From NCBI GenBank assembly GCA_002104895.1, contig MCFG01000004.1, forward strand, positions 323,501 to 387,500: a stretch of 64,000 bases of DNA. Reading direction: 5' to 3'. How positions within the stretch are numbered: the stretch's first letter is position 1; every line of letters starts with the position of its first letter. Positions 14,663 to 26,278 of this stretch are shown one piece after another. The position numbers were made by a program, and so were the translations under genes. The notes below the pieces were generated by a model that worked only from the letters and a program-made list of their open reading frames with translations, was not told where the DNA came from and did not search any database. This DNA is from Anaeromyces robustus. Lineage: Eukaryota; Neocallimastigomycota; Neocallimastigomycetes; Neocallimastigales; Neocallimastigaceae.

Positions 14663-15364
14663 GAAAAATAAAAAATAAGATAAGAATTTTTATTGACGAA
14701 AAATCATTTTAAGAATTATAAAAGTACAAAAAGATGTTATATGTAAAGTTGTTAATATAAATATTTAATAATATACCGTGATGTACCAAGAAAAACATAT
14801 ACTATCACTGGAACAACACAAGAATATAAACCATAAATTGGATTTATTTTTATTAAATTTGCTGCGTAAGATAAACCTTGTGGAATTAAAATAAATGATA
14901 AAGTTAAACCTGATAATATATCAAATTTTAAGTTGCTGAGAGAATATTGTGGTAACCATGATAATATTGGAATATAATATTTTATTCTATTCCACCATTT
15001 TGAACGTTTATAATTCTCTTTTGAATAATATAAATTTAAATATTATTAATATAATAATAAATATGACATAATAATTATTAATAAATTAATTATATTAATT
15101 ATATTTTTAATATAGTTATTAATGAATGTAATAAAAATATTTCAAAATTTTCTATTTTATTTATTTGAATTAATATTTTTTATAAACTGATAAAATAGTT
15201 TACTTTTACTTTATAAATTAAATCATTTCAATTAAATAAAAAATATATAATTATAATATATATAAAATTAATTATTATAAAGTAGTACCATATACTTGTC
15301 TATTTTCTTTATTACCACCACCTAACATAGGTGTTGTTTCAACAGCATTGTCAGGATTCTCCAT
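11863..15364 (-). CDS. SulP/SLC26-family anion (sulfate) transporter with STAS domain
   Basis: Four exons in phase, minus-strand order 15364-15289, 15017-14777, 14556-13057, 12841-11863, give about 931 residues. Exons 2 and 3 join to a SulP signature, GTSRQISIGPEAVISIMTG (about 103-121). Earlier SulP wording includes GLTLSFILIPQGLSYA. A hydrophobic core with many membrane segments runs to about residue 490. A C-terminal STAS domain starts near residue 530 (VEQIEGVLIISFGDNLFFGN) and continues across the exon 3/4 junction (ENVNSIDACATQILSEII) to about 650. The rest is a polar cytosolic tail with a Glu run, Asn runs and an Asn-Thr dipeptide repeat. Family members exchange or co-transport sulfate or other anions at the plasma membrane; the actual substrate cannot be read from sequence. 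The start at 15364 is the first ATG in frame with the conserved exons. Confidence 0.92.
12105..12200 (-). repeat. Asn-Thr/Asn codon repeat in transporter tail
   Basis: A run of AATACT-type hexamers encodes an Asn-Thr dipeptide repeat flanked by AAT (Asn) codons in the last exon of the SulP gene. It is a coding microsatellite likely to vary in length between strains. Confidence 0.85.
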
Positions 15365-16929
<1,565 letters not shown>

Positions 16930-17690
16930 ATTTATAACCAATATTAATAAACTATAATTTTTATATTTATTTTATCAATATCAAGTAGAATATTATGTTT
17001 ATTAATAATATTAAAATCAACTTCTTTTCTTTTTTATCATTTTTATTAATTTAGTGGTCAATAATAATATTGATTCTCCTATATTATTTTTCTTATTAAT
17101 ATTAATTTAACTATAATTCATTTAATAATTTTGAATTTTAATTTTGTTATCAATAAAAGCATTTATAAATGGATAAATATCATAGATATTTTTTATTCAT
17201 ATTTTAATTAAGTATTATTTTTAAAAGCATATTCTAATAATAATATGGCTACTTCATACTTTTATCATAAATAATCATCAAAAATGAATAATTATTATCT
17301 TTTCATATCTTTGATTAATAATTAAAGTATTGCTTTGAATAATGTATTAATAAAACAATAATTCCTGTATTTTTCTCTTCAACGGTTTCTTAAAGTGAAA
17401 AGTTTCCTCCATCATAGGTTTTATTATTCAAAAATAATATTTATTTTTATTGGTATAGGCTATCAATACATTAATAAATTCATAATTATTATTATCAAAG
17501 GCTGTGGCTAAGAAAGTACTGCTATTATTTTATTATTTTTTATCTTGACAATCAATTTACTAATATAAATATTATTATTTTCGACATAATCTATTAATAT
17601 TTTGAATGTTGTTACATCATTCCTATTATTAAATGTATAAATATTAACACTATTATGTTTGTGTTCATATTAAAAATAATATTATATTTA
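16930..17690 (-). pseudogene. Decayed ankyrin-repeat coding remnant
   Basis: The minus strand has no long ORF but shows short open pieces in ankyrin style: NRNDVTTFKILIDYVENNN (near 17635-17565) and ATAFDNNNYEFINVLIAY (near 17510-17450), with a further EVAILLLEYA-like piece near 17270-17230. The pattern of a short helix, two to three Asn, then a Leu-Ile/Asp-Tyr helix is that of the Asn-rich ankyrin repeats common in gut fungi. Stops and frameshifts separate the pieces, so this is a relic rather than a gene. Limits are approximate. Confidence 0.5.
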
Positions 17691-18726
17691 TTGACAAAAT
17701 AAAAAACAAAAAAAAATAAAAAAATAAAATAAAAACAAATTAATAAATAAATAATTATTTGATACAACATGAACTCTATGAAATCAATAATTCAGTTTAC
17801 TCACTACATAATGTATCAATGATATATTATCTGTGTAAAAACTAACTTTTTTCTACTCAAAAGTATTAAGAAATTGACATAAAAAAAGTTAACTGTAATT
17901 ATTATATAAAGTTAAAAAAATAATAATAATATTTCAATAATCTATTTTGTTTTACCAAAATTATATATTAGAAACTTCTTTAAAAAAAATAATCATTAAA
18001 TTAAAAATTTTAATCTTATCAATAATTTAATTTTTTTTTTTAAAAATTAAATTATTGAGATATTAACATATAATTTTTATTTCATTTATTTCTATTTATC
18101 TTTAATATCTTTTTTTTAATATACTATTCTTAGTATATTATATCTATATTAATATTAAATATATTTTAAATAAATAGATAATTTCTTTTACCATATTAAT
18201 ATTTAGGTAAATACAATATAATAAATAACTAATTATTTCTTTATAGAAAAATTTGTTAAATTATGGATATCTTCTAACTTAAAACTATACAATTATATTC
18301 AAAATGTTCTTTTTGAAGAATTCATTAATATATATTAAATCTATTTGCAATAAATGAACTTAAGAATAGATAATTATTAAAAGTATTTTTTTGAATCTAC
18401 ATTAAATTGATATTGGTATTATTTTAATATTTATTTATTAATTCAATTAATTTATTTATTTAAAAATTATATATAAAGTATATAAAACGGTCCAATAAAG
18501 AAAATCTTTAATTGATTAAATTATACAGTATATCAATAAAATACATCTGTAACTAATATATCTGTAAAAATATATATATATTAAAGAAAATAGTTACCTC
18601 TATCTGTACTCAATAACAAGGAACATACTTATTAAATAAAAAAGAGACAATAAATAATTAAATATAAAATAAATATAATCACACAACTAATAATACTCTT
18701 TAGATATTCAAAGCCATTTTTTCATT
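17691..18726. other. AT-rich intergenic DNA, nothing clear
   Basis: No feature is supportable in this stretch. It may contain further unrecognisable decay products of the neighbouring ankyrin relic. Confidence 0.6.
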
Positions 18727-19026
18727 ATTCTTAATGAATATCTCTTTATTATATATATCCAATAAAATTTTGAATGTATTAAAACTTTTTTTTTATTATT
18801 ATTTATTTACGGCCGGAATTATTTCATAGATATCCAATTACTTCCTAACCATATAGGTAGCGCTGTCCCTACTGGACTGTCTTACTGTATTTTCAGCATT
18901 GACACTCCAAAACCGTACCGTTTCCTACTTCGCCAAAAAAAAAAAAAAAAATAAAATAAAAATAAAATAAAAATAAAAATAAAAATAAATCCTATAACTT
19001 TATTGGATATAAAAAAAATTAAGAAT
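18727..19026. mobile_element. MITE-like 300-bp element with inverted ends and GC-richer core
   Basis: A perfect 13-bp inverted pair, TATATCCAATAAA at 18754-18766 and TTTATTGGATATA at 18999-19011, sits inside an outer 9-bp inverted pair, ATTCTTAAT at 18727-18735 and ATTAAGAAT at 19018-19026. Between them, 18811-18934 is strikingly richer in G+C than anything nearby, followed on the plus strand by an A-rich tail (18935-18990). The minus strand of the core reads short open pieces (GTALPIWLGSN and, in another frame, LDIYEIIPAVN) broken by stops. It could be a non-autonomous DNA transposon or a retroposed fragment with an A tail. It is not a recognised tRNA, 5S or snRNA. Confidence 0.45.
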
Positions 19027-19688
19027 TAAAAAATAGTTTTATACAATTAATAAAGTTCAGTTTAGAAGTAAACTTTTGTCACTTAAAGAGAGTTTTTTAA
19101 GTATATTTGTTTTTAATGGTCTTTTTATTAATTAATTAATTATTTATTTTTATCAAACTATTAGGTTCATCGTTTAAATGAACTTTTTTTCTACTATTTA
19201 TATATTTCTTAATTATTACTTTTAATATTATTATACAATATGCTGTTTATCTCTAAATATATAAAATAGTTTAATGAGTAAACATCATGTGTTATAATAA
19301 TAACTTATAATAATTTTCTTATATTTAATAAATGTTACAAAGTACTATTTTTTCCTATATGAACTATAATAAAATCTCTTCTAAACTCTTAATTATTACT
19401 TTATGATCTATTTACTATTCATTTATCTCTAATACATTAATTTCTTATATTATTTTTCTTCTTACATTAAGTATTATTCATTTTCATTTTTATTTTAATT
19501 ATTAATTCTACTTATTTTTATTTTTCTATGATTTCATATCACAATACATCAATTTTTACAATACATTAATTTTTTATATATTTACACAATACATTAATTA
19601 ATTTTTTATATATTTATAATCATAAATTTTATATATATTTATAATATACTGTAATAATATATGGAATTATTAAGTTATAATATAATAA
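19027..19688. other. AT-rich spacer, nothing clear
   Basis: No feature is supportable. Base composition is that of the fungal background; the change to bacterial-type sequence seems to occur at about 19690-19710. Confidence 0.6.
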
Positions 19689-19763
19689 TATATAATACTA
19701 TTGAATATAGAATGGCTATATAATGCTGTAAATGGAAAACAAGATTATGGTTTAGAGGAGTAA
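19689..19763 (+). pseudogene. 3' tail of a possible upstream bacterial ORF
   Basis: The frame is open from 19689 and ends at TAA 19761-19763. It reads EWLYNAVNGKQDYGLEE before the stop, with a natural amino-acid mix unlike translations of the surrounding AT-rich spacer. The stop lies five bases before the hydrolase start, as in a bacterial operon. No start codon is present, so it would be a 3' fragment left at the edge of transferred DNA. The family is not recognised. Confidence 0.4.
19754..19760 (+). promoter_or_regulatory. Shine-Dalgarno-like site of the hydrolase gene
   Basis: AGAGGAG lies eight bases before the ATG at 19769, matching the bacterial 16S anti-SD consensus in sequence and spacing. 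A eukaryotic nuclear gene has no need for it, so it supports bacterial origin. It overlaps the last codons of the upstream ORF tail. Confidence 0.65.
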
Positions 19764-19768
19764 ATCAA

Positions 19769-20710
19769 ATGAAGAAAATATTTAAAATTTTAGGAATTAT
19801 TATATTACTTATCATTGCAGGTATAATCGTTTTATTTATATGTCTTGCAAATCAACCATCAGCACCTAAAGAATATTGGTCAAAAATAAATACTGAAGCT
19901 ACAATAGAAAAAAAATATAATAGTTTAGGAAGTTATGAAGTTCAAAAGAAAGAATATAATGCACCAAAAGATGATAGAGATAAAAATGATAATCACTTTG
20001 TAGTGTGGTCACCAAAAGAAAAAGGAATATATCCACTTGTAATAATGGTAAATGGAACAGGTGTACCATGCAATAAATATGAATCCGTATTTGAACACTT
20101 TGCAAGTTGGGGATATATCGTAATTGGAAATGACTATGGAACAAACTGGGACGGAAAACATCCAAGCGAAACGTTAGATTTTGCATTAAATACACAAGAA
20201 ATAAGAGATATGATAGATATTGATAAAATTGCTATAGGTGGACATTCACAAGGTGGAATGGGAACATTTAATGCAGTTAATGAATATAAAAATGGAAAAT
20301 ACTATAAAACATTATTTTCTTTAAGCCCAACTAATAGAATATTAGGATTATCTTTAAAATGGGGATTTAATTTAGATACAGATAACCAGTATGCTTATAA
20401 ATTAGATACTATAACAGTACCTACAATACTAATTGCTGGAACTGGACCATTTGATAATAATACAGTAATTCCATTAGCTGAAATGGAAAAAGCATATGAT
20501 GAGTTAAATGTTGATAAAGTTATGATGAGAAGAAGTAATAATGTAGATCATGGGGCAATATTATATGAAGCAAATGGATATGTAATTGCATGGTTAGATT
20601 ATTATTTGAAAAATATAAAAGAAAACGAAAAAGCATTCTTTGGTGAAGATGTTGAAATATATAATAATGATAGATATCAAGATGTTAAATCTTTAAAATT
20701 AACTAGATAA
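19769..20710 (+). CDS. Bacterial-type membrane-anchored alpha/beta hydrolase
   Basis: Single 313-residue ORF without introns. Residues 1-27 are a bacterial signal-anchor (MKKIFK, then a hydrophobic stretch) with no lipobox seen. The hydrolase fold follows: oxyanion region VIMVNGTGVP (91-100), nucleophile elbow GGHSQGG with Ser160, an acid candidate Asp229 after strand TILIAGTG, and DHG with His261. It resembles the dienelactone-hydrolase/chlorophyllase-like esterases of Clostridia and other Firmicutes; the substrate is unknown. It is flanked by a Shine-Dalgarno-like site and the tail of another ORF on the left and a terminator-like hairpin on the right, and lacks the Asn/Ser runs of the fungal genes. 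Recent horizontal transfer from a gut bacterium is likely; a chimeric assembly must be excluded. Whether the fungus expresses or secretes it is unknown. Confidence 0.88.
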   Translation: MKKIFKILGIIILLIIAGIIVLFICLANQPSAPKEYWSKINTEATIEKKYNSLGSYEVQKKEYNAPKDDRDKNDNHFVVWSPKEKGIYPLVIMVNGTGVPCNKYESVFEHFASWGYIVIGNDYGTNWDGKHPSETLDFALNTQEIRDMIDIDKIAIGGHSQGGMGTFNAVNEYKNGKYYKTLFSLSPTNRILGLSLKWGFNLDTDNQYAYKLDTITVPTILIAGTGPFDNNTVIPLAEMEKAYDELNVDKVMMRRSNNVDHGAILYEANGYVIAWLDYYLKNIKENEKAFFGEDVEIYNNDRYQDVKSLKLTR

Positions 20711-20745
20711 ATGAAGTAGGAAACTTTTAATATTCCGAAATAATT

Positions 20746-20771
20746 AAGAGAATGAAAGAATTCTCTTTTTT
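20746..20771 (+). terminator. Intrinsic (Rho-independent) terminator-like hairpin
   Basis: A perfect 8-bp stem AAGAGAAT / ATTCTCTT with a 6-base loop, running into a T tract, starts 36 bases after the hydrolase stop. This is the standard position and form for a low-GC Firmicute terminator. Confidence 0.6.
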
Positions 20772-20831
20772 CGTGTCAATCTAAATATAAAGTCAAATAC
20801 TATTTTTAATAATTATTTTAAAAATTATTAC

Positions 20832-21002
20832 ATGACGAAAATATCTACAACAGTAGATTTTTTTATAATTTTATGTTATATTATTTTTGTACATATAAGA
20901 AATTATTTTAACACATTGCAAAAAAAAGTTATTAATAATTTAGTAGAACAAGCTATAATACATTCAAAAAATAAAAAAAATTATTTTAATATTATTAATT
21001 AA
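20832..21002 (+). CDS. Possible small ORF, 56 residues, unrecognised
   Basis: ATG at 20832 to TAA at 21000-21002. The start MTKISTTVDFFIILCYIIF gives one hydrophobic segment followed by a Lys/Asn-rich tail with NNLVEQAIIHSKN. The length is not significant in DNA this AT-rich, no Shine-Dalgarno site is evident, and the family is not recognised. It is listed because it lies just after the bacterial-type hydrolase and could belong to the same transferred segment. Confidence 0.15.
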   Translation: MTKISTTVDFFIILCYIIFVHIRNYFNTLQKKVINNLVEQAIIHSKNKKNYFNIIN

Positions 21003-21160
21003 ATGTAAATAAACCGAAATTTCATTCAAAATTGTTATAATTTTTAATATTTTTAATTAAATGTTAATAAAACGAAATTTCATTCAAAATTGTTATAATT
21101 TTTAATATTTTTAATTAAATGTTAATAAAACGAAATTTCATTCAAAATTGTTATAATAAT
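20997..21160. repeat. 58-bp tandem repeat, about 2.8 copies
   Basis: The block CGAAATTTCATTCAAAATTG starts at 21015, 21073 and 21131, an exact 58-bp period. Copies differ at only a few positions. It is non-coding and lies between the hydrolase segment and the RPL23 gene. Confidence 0.9.
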
Positions 21161-22135
21161 AATACAAATAATATAAATTGAAATAAAAATTTACTATTTA
21201 TTATTTATTATTTAATAAAGTAAATCTTTATTTACTACAATATTTCTATATATATAATATACCTATTATAATATATTATATTTTATTATTATAATATATT
21301 AGTTAATAAAATATTTTTTACTGTATATAATATTAAATAAAAATGATTTAACTATGATTTATTTAATTATGATATATTTAATTTATTCATTTAATTTTTA
21401 TTTAATATTTATTTAATTATTATTAATTTATTTATTTAAAAGTGAACTTTTATAACTTCACTTTAAAAGGTTATAAAATATTATAATTTTTTTGTTAACA
21501 CGAAAATGTAAAAAAAATAAATAATGTAAAATTATTAAATTTATTTATTTATTAAATTTTTGTTAAAATATTTCTTAAATGAGATAAAATATGTTTTTTA
21601 AAAATTTTTATATAATTAATCTTCTAATATTTTCAGAAGTGAATCATAAAGTATTAAATAAATTTTATATTCTTTACTATTTTATATTAAATATATTAAA
21701 GAAAAAAAAAAAAACTTTTATAAAAAATAAAAAAATTATATATTTTTAATTTTTTTTTATCTTTTTGTCTTTTATATTAATAGACATAGATACAAGTATT
21801 ATATTATTATTGTTTAACATCTTTCATTAATAAACTTACTTCGTTTCAAATAAAAAAATTTTTTTAATAAATATACTTTATCCACAAAATATTTATTAGA
21901 TCAAATAAATATTTATACATTTATTATAAATACATTATTAAATGTATTGAAATTTATGTAGATGAAAGCATTTTTTAAAATAAATAGTTTTTACAAATAC
22001 ATATTGAAATAATTTTAACCAATCAGTTTAACAAACCAATCAATTAATGTTTTCATGATATCAAGAAAACACATTCTTATCATATATTTTTTTCTCTCTT
22101 TTTGTTGTATTTCTCGCTAATATAATACTGTAGAC
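21161..22135. other. Intergenic DNA upstream of RPL23
   Basis: No gene seen. The last 60 bases before the RPL23 start are pyrimidine-rich (TTTTTTCTCTCTTTTTG near 22088-22104), as is common before ribosomal-protein genes, but no defined promoter element can be named. Confidence 0.6.
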
Positions 22136-23158
22136 ATGTCTAAAAGAGGTTAGAAAATGGATGAATGAATTAATGTTTTTTAATGTTTATTAATGTTTAT
22201 TATTTGTTATTATGAATGTCTTTTTTATTCCAAATGTTATTTTTAATAAAGTTATTATCTATAATGTATATGAACTTTATTTTTATGATGAATTTATAAA
22301 ATAGAAATAAAGTTTTTACCTTTTTATAAAGTAATGGAAGATGTGTTAATAGATGGATGTTATGATAAATATATATATGTCAAATATAAATGAAGATAAT
22401 AATTTTATCAATGTTATCAATGTTCAAGATTATATATGGTGTATAATCAAAAAAAAAGTTATACAATACATTGTAAAATAAAGCAAATATTGTAACTATT
22501 AATAATTAATAAATTAAAGACAACTATCAAAATTGAAGATAAAATATTATTAAAAATAAATCATTGTTTATGAATATTTGTTCAATAATAAAAAATATGT
22601 TGAAATATATGGTTATTAAAATATAAAAAAATAATATTAATAATAATATAGGAAGAGCCGCAGCTTCTGGAAACAAGTATCGTATGACTCTTGGTCTTCC
22701 ATGTGGAGCCGTCTTAAACTGTGCCGATAACTCTGGTGCTAAGAATTTATACATTGTTGCCGTTAATGGTATTCACGCTCGTCTTAACAGACTCCCAGCC
22801 GCTGGTGTTGGTGATATGATTGTTGCTACAGTTAAGAAAGGTAAACCAGAATTAAGAAAGAAGGTTATGCCAGCCGTCGTTGTCCGTCAAAGAAAGGCCT
22901 GGAGAAGAAGAGATGGTGTTTACATTTACTTCGAAGATAACGCTGGTGTTATTGTTAACCCAAAGGGTGAAATGAAGGGTTCCGCTATCACTGGTCCAGT
23001 CGGTAAGGAATGTACCGATTTATGGCCAAAGATTGCTTCCAATTCTGGTAAATATTATTTTAATATATAAATATATCGATATTTTAATAAATAATAATAA
23101 ATTCTAAAAAATAATAATATATTTAAAATATTTAAAATAAACAGGTACCGTCGTTTAA
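22136..23158 (+). CDS. RPL23: 60S ribosomal protein L23 (uL14)
   Basis: Three exons, 22136-22148, 22652-23047 and 23145-23158, give exactly 140 residues, the usual eukaryotic length. The first 13-base exon encodes MSKR plus one base, and joining to GAAGAGCC gives [15 protein letters not shown]. Family landmarks include [44 protein letters not shown] and [18 protein letters not shown]. The last exon supplies only GTVV and the stop. uL14 sits on the 60S subunit face near the sarcin-ricin loop and contacts the small subunit. Codon choice is clearly GC-richer (GCC, GTC, AAG, CGT) than in neighbouring genes, as expected for very high expression. The 503-bp first intron is long for this window and could hold regulatory sequence. 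Confidence 0.98.
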
Positions 23159-24178
23159 GCTATGTGACCATGTTATATTGTATTAAACAGAATATAAAAT
23201 TTAATAAAAAAACACATAAAATAAATGTTTTTTTAATATAAAAATTAAGTTGTTAAGTGTTCAAAAATTAGTTTTTACAGTAAATCGGGATTTTATTATA
23301 TTCAATAAATTATATTTAACAAAAAAAAAATCAATTTAAATAATAAAGTAATTGTGTTGATTGAGAGTGGAAATAGTAAATTCAAATTTTTTGTAAATAA
23401 CTAAATATTGGGAAGTATAAATTAATAATGTTTGAAAAAGTTTAGATAATTTAAAAAAAATTAAATTTAATAATTTCTATAATTTATAATTTTATTAAAA
23501 AAGTTAATTTTTTACACATATAATGAATATCTTTTTTCATAATATTGGATTCTTGAAATTTAATATTTAATGAATTGATATGATATAATAATTATTATTT
23601 TACATTTTTACATTATGAAATATATTTTTATACACTACGTTAAATTGAAATTTTTCTTTATCTATTTAAATTTTTTTTTTGGAAATTAGGCAATAAAATT
23701 TTAAATTTTTATTTATTATTACTGTTTTTTTTTTGTTTTTTTGTTTTTTTTTAATTTTTTTAAATAATTTATCATAATATTGAAACTGTTATGTTGTATA
23801 TATAATTACTAATTTTACAAAAAAGTTGATAAGAATATACAAACTTATATTACCGTATTTTAAAAATTAATATATATATTTATTACTATTAAATAAAAAT
23901 AAAAAATGTACAAATGTACAAATATAAATACATATTTATATTTATATTACTAAATCATTAACATTTTAAAATTAAAATGTTGAAATTTGAAAATATCATT
24001 ACTAATTACAAATAAAATGTTGTTTATAAAAAAATGTTGTTTATAAAAAAATGTTGTTTATAAAAAAATGTTTTTAAAATTTATATTTATATTACTATAT
24101 CCTAAACATTTTGAAATTAAAATTTTGAAATTTGAAATATGGGATTATTAATTACGAAGTAATTTATTTTATTTTTTG
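23159..24178. other. Intergenic DNA, RPL23 3' flank
   Basis: No gene seen. A 19-bp unit (AAAAAAATGTTGTTTATAA) is repeated three times at about 24010-24068, close to the left edge of the retrotransposon remnant. Confidence 0.6.
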
Positions 24179-26015
24179 ACCTTTTAATTTGTTGGACAAG
24201 CTAAACCCTAAAAAAAAAAATTGTTATACTTATTTGGAGAGGAGTTCGTTTTGATGATAGTTTGTCACACCAACTAAATCTTACATCTATCAATAACAAA
24301 GTTAGATATGTACTTGAAAAAAAAAATTTTTTTTTGTAAGAAAAATGGTCATAGATTAAGAAGAATATTAAAAATAATAATCAGGAATTATTTATACCTC
24401 ATCCCATCAGAGACCATCAAAATAACTTAATGTATAGTACCAAGGATCAATTAGATGTTTGGTATGATTATATGAAACTTAGCTGTTAGACATGAAAAGT
24501 CGGAATTTATTCATAAAGAAGATCCTACCTTTTATTTATAAGGAATTGCAATTCCTAAAACAGATTGTTATACTTACCTTGATGTTCCTTTTCACAAAAC
24601 TTCTTGATTAAAAATTTGTTATTAATAAAATGAAAAAATAAAATAAAGTTAATAAAGCTTTGTTTTCAATTCAATGGTTTTTTAAAAAATAATTTGATTC
24701 CTATTCCTCTTAAAAGAATTTTATTCTCTGAAAAAGTTATTGAACAAGTATCCTATTATGTACTCTTACTTGGATCTAATAAAAACAATACTAGTTCTAC
24801 ACAAACTATTATCAACAAAAATTTTTATTGGATTTTAGGTTTCTCAAAACTTAATTCATTTGTTTCTATTTATTGCATTTCAAAAGAAATCAATATTCCT
24901 CCATTGTCTGGTAAATGTGCTTTAGCTCAAGATATATGTTTTAATAAGTGGAAGGACTCCAACTGTATTATCTTAAAGTTAGTCAATAATGTTTCTACAC
25001 CAAGAAATATGGACTTGGAACAAAAAATGTAAGATATTAAATGATAAATTAAACAATATTTCATCCTCTTCTAAATAAATTATGGACTTCTATTGGGATA
25101 GAGACATAAATAGTGATAAATCGATTAAAGTTAAAACTTATAAAATGAACAATTTTAAAAATTCAAGAAATTACTTAAAGCTTAATCTAGAATTTCCTGA
25201 ATATAGCAAAGGTTTCAAGTGGATACTTAGGGAAAGATGTGGATATAAAATTGAGGCTAGAGTTGCTAAAGCTGCTAAAATGGTTAATAATTCTTGTCTT
25301 AATTGTTGTTCATACTGTTTCCATAGTGATAGTTATTTTTTTATTTTTTATATAATCTTTTTAATAGTCTATATGTGACCAGTGATAACTCTAGTATAGA
25401 TAATAAAATTAATAATATAGTTAAGGGTTATAAAAATAATAGAAACAATAGTATATGTAATATCGCTATTTTAGGAAATAAAAGAATTGTTAACAGGTAC
25501 AGAATTTATATTTTTTTAATTAGTGAAAAAGAACCTAGTTTTAATGAATTAACTAGCTATTGTTCATATAATAAGGAATAGAAATGTTTGTATAAGTGTC
25601 AAACTGAGTCTGGTACATATTCAAAATCACCATTCTTGTTGCAATCTGTTGCTTTATTGAATGATATCATGTCTGTTATCTGTAAAAGACAACATATATT
25701 GTTCAATAAATTCAAAATCAACCTCTCCAGGAATGTCAATGTTGATAACACAATAGGACAGCCTAGCAAGGCAAATGCCGATCCTATTATCGACCCAAAT
25801 GGAATAAGATAAATCAATTTTACTTTAACTCTCTATGTAGAATTAAGAGCTAGTATAGATTTACTGTTTTTATGTATTACTATACTACTTCATACCTTCC
25901 AATATTATTCAATATTATCTATAATGTTTATCTGGTTTTTCTTTTAGTATCTTTTTTTTTTTTTTATGATTCATTTATATTTAAACTCAAAAAAAGATAA
26001 TGTACAAATTGTGTA

Positions 26016-26050
<35 letters not shown>
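24179..26050 (+). mobile_element. Degenerate, internally deleted non-LTR retrotransposon
   Basis: Plus-strand coding pieces are interrupted by stops and frameshifts. 24230-24480 reads like the linker before reverse transcriptase (SINNKVRYVL, then NNLMYSTKDQLDVWYDYMK). It jumps directly to DCYTYLDVPFHKT near 24560, which matches the YTYLG-PF motif at the end of LINE RT cores, so the catalytic RT region is missing. Pieces at 24694-25032 (IPLKRILFSEKVIEQVSYY), 25082-25378 (with a CLNCCSYC zinc-knuckle-like cluster), 25375-25581 and 25588-25812 form the C-terminal part. An untranslated tail ends in about 32 A residues at 26019-26050, as expected for target-primed insertion. No target-site duplication was found by eye. 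Confidence 0.72.
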
Positions 26051-26052
<2 letters not shown>

Positions 26053-26278
26053 ATTGCAATAAAGTCGATTATGGTTACGTAGTGAAAATTTTCTTTGTAA
26101 ATAGTATTTTCTATATAACCTTAACTAGAAATTAAATATATAAACTTTTAAAAAAAAAAAATTAATAGTTTGGCTAATTACAAATGTAAGGAATTTGATA
26201 TTTCGAAAATATATTATTATGATTAATAAATTTTTGAACTCTAAAAAATTTAAAGTAATTTACTCTATTTTTTTTGTC

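Noticed and set aside
18811-18934. GC-richer block as a 5S rRNA, tRNA or snRNA gene
   Set aside because: It shares only a few words with 5S rRNA (GGTTAG, TTGGAT), lacks a paired 5'/3' stem, and does not fit tRNA arms or snRNA consensus; a repeat fragment is more likely.
20843-20858. CRISPR array
   Set aside because: Only one repeat-like hairpin is present, with no second repeat, spacer periodicity or cas gene in the window.
20997-21160. CRISPR array from the 58-bp repeats
   Set aside because: Copies are contiguous and identical over the whole period, with no variable spacers.
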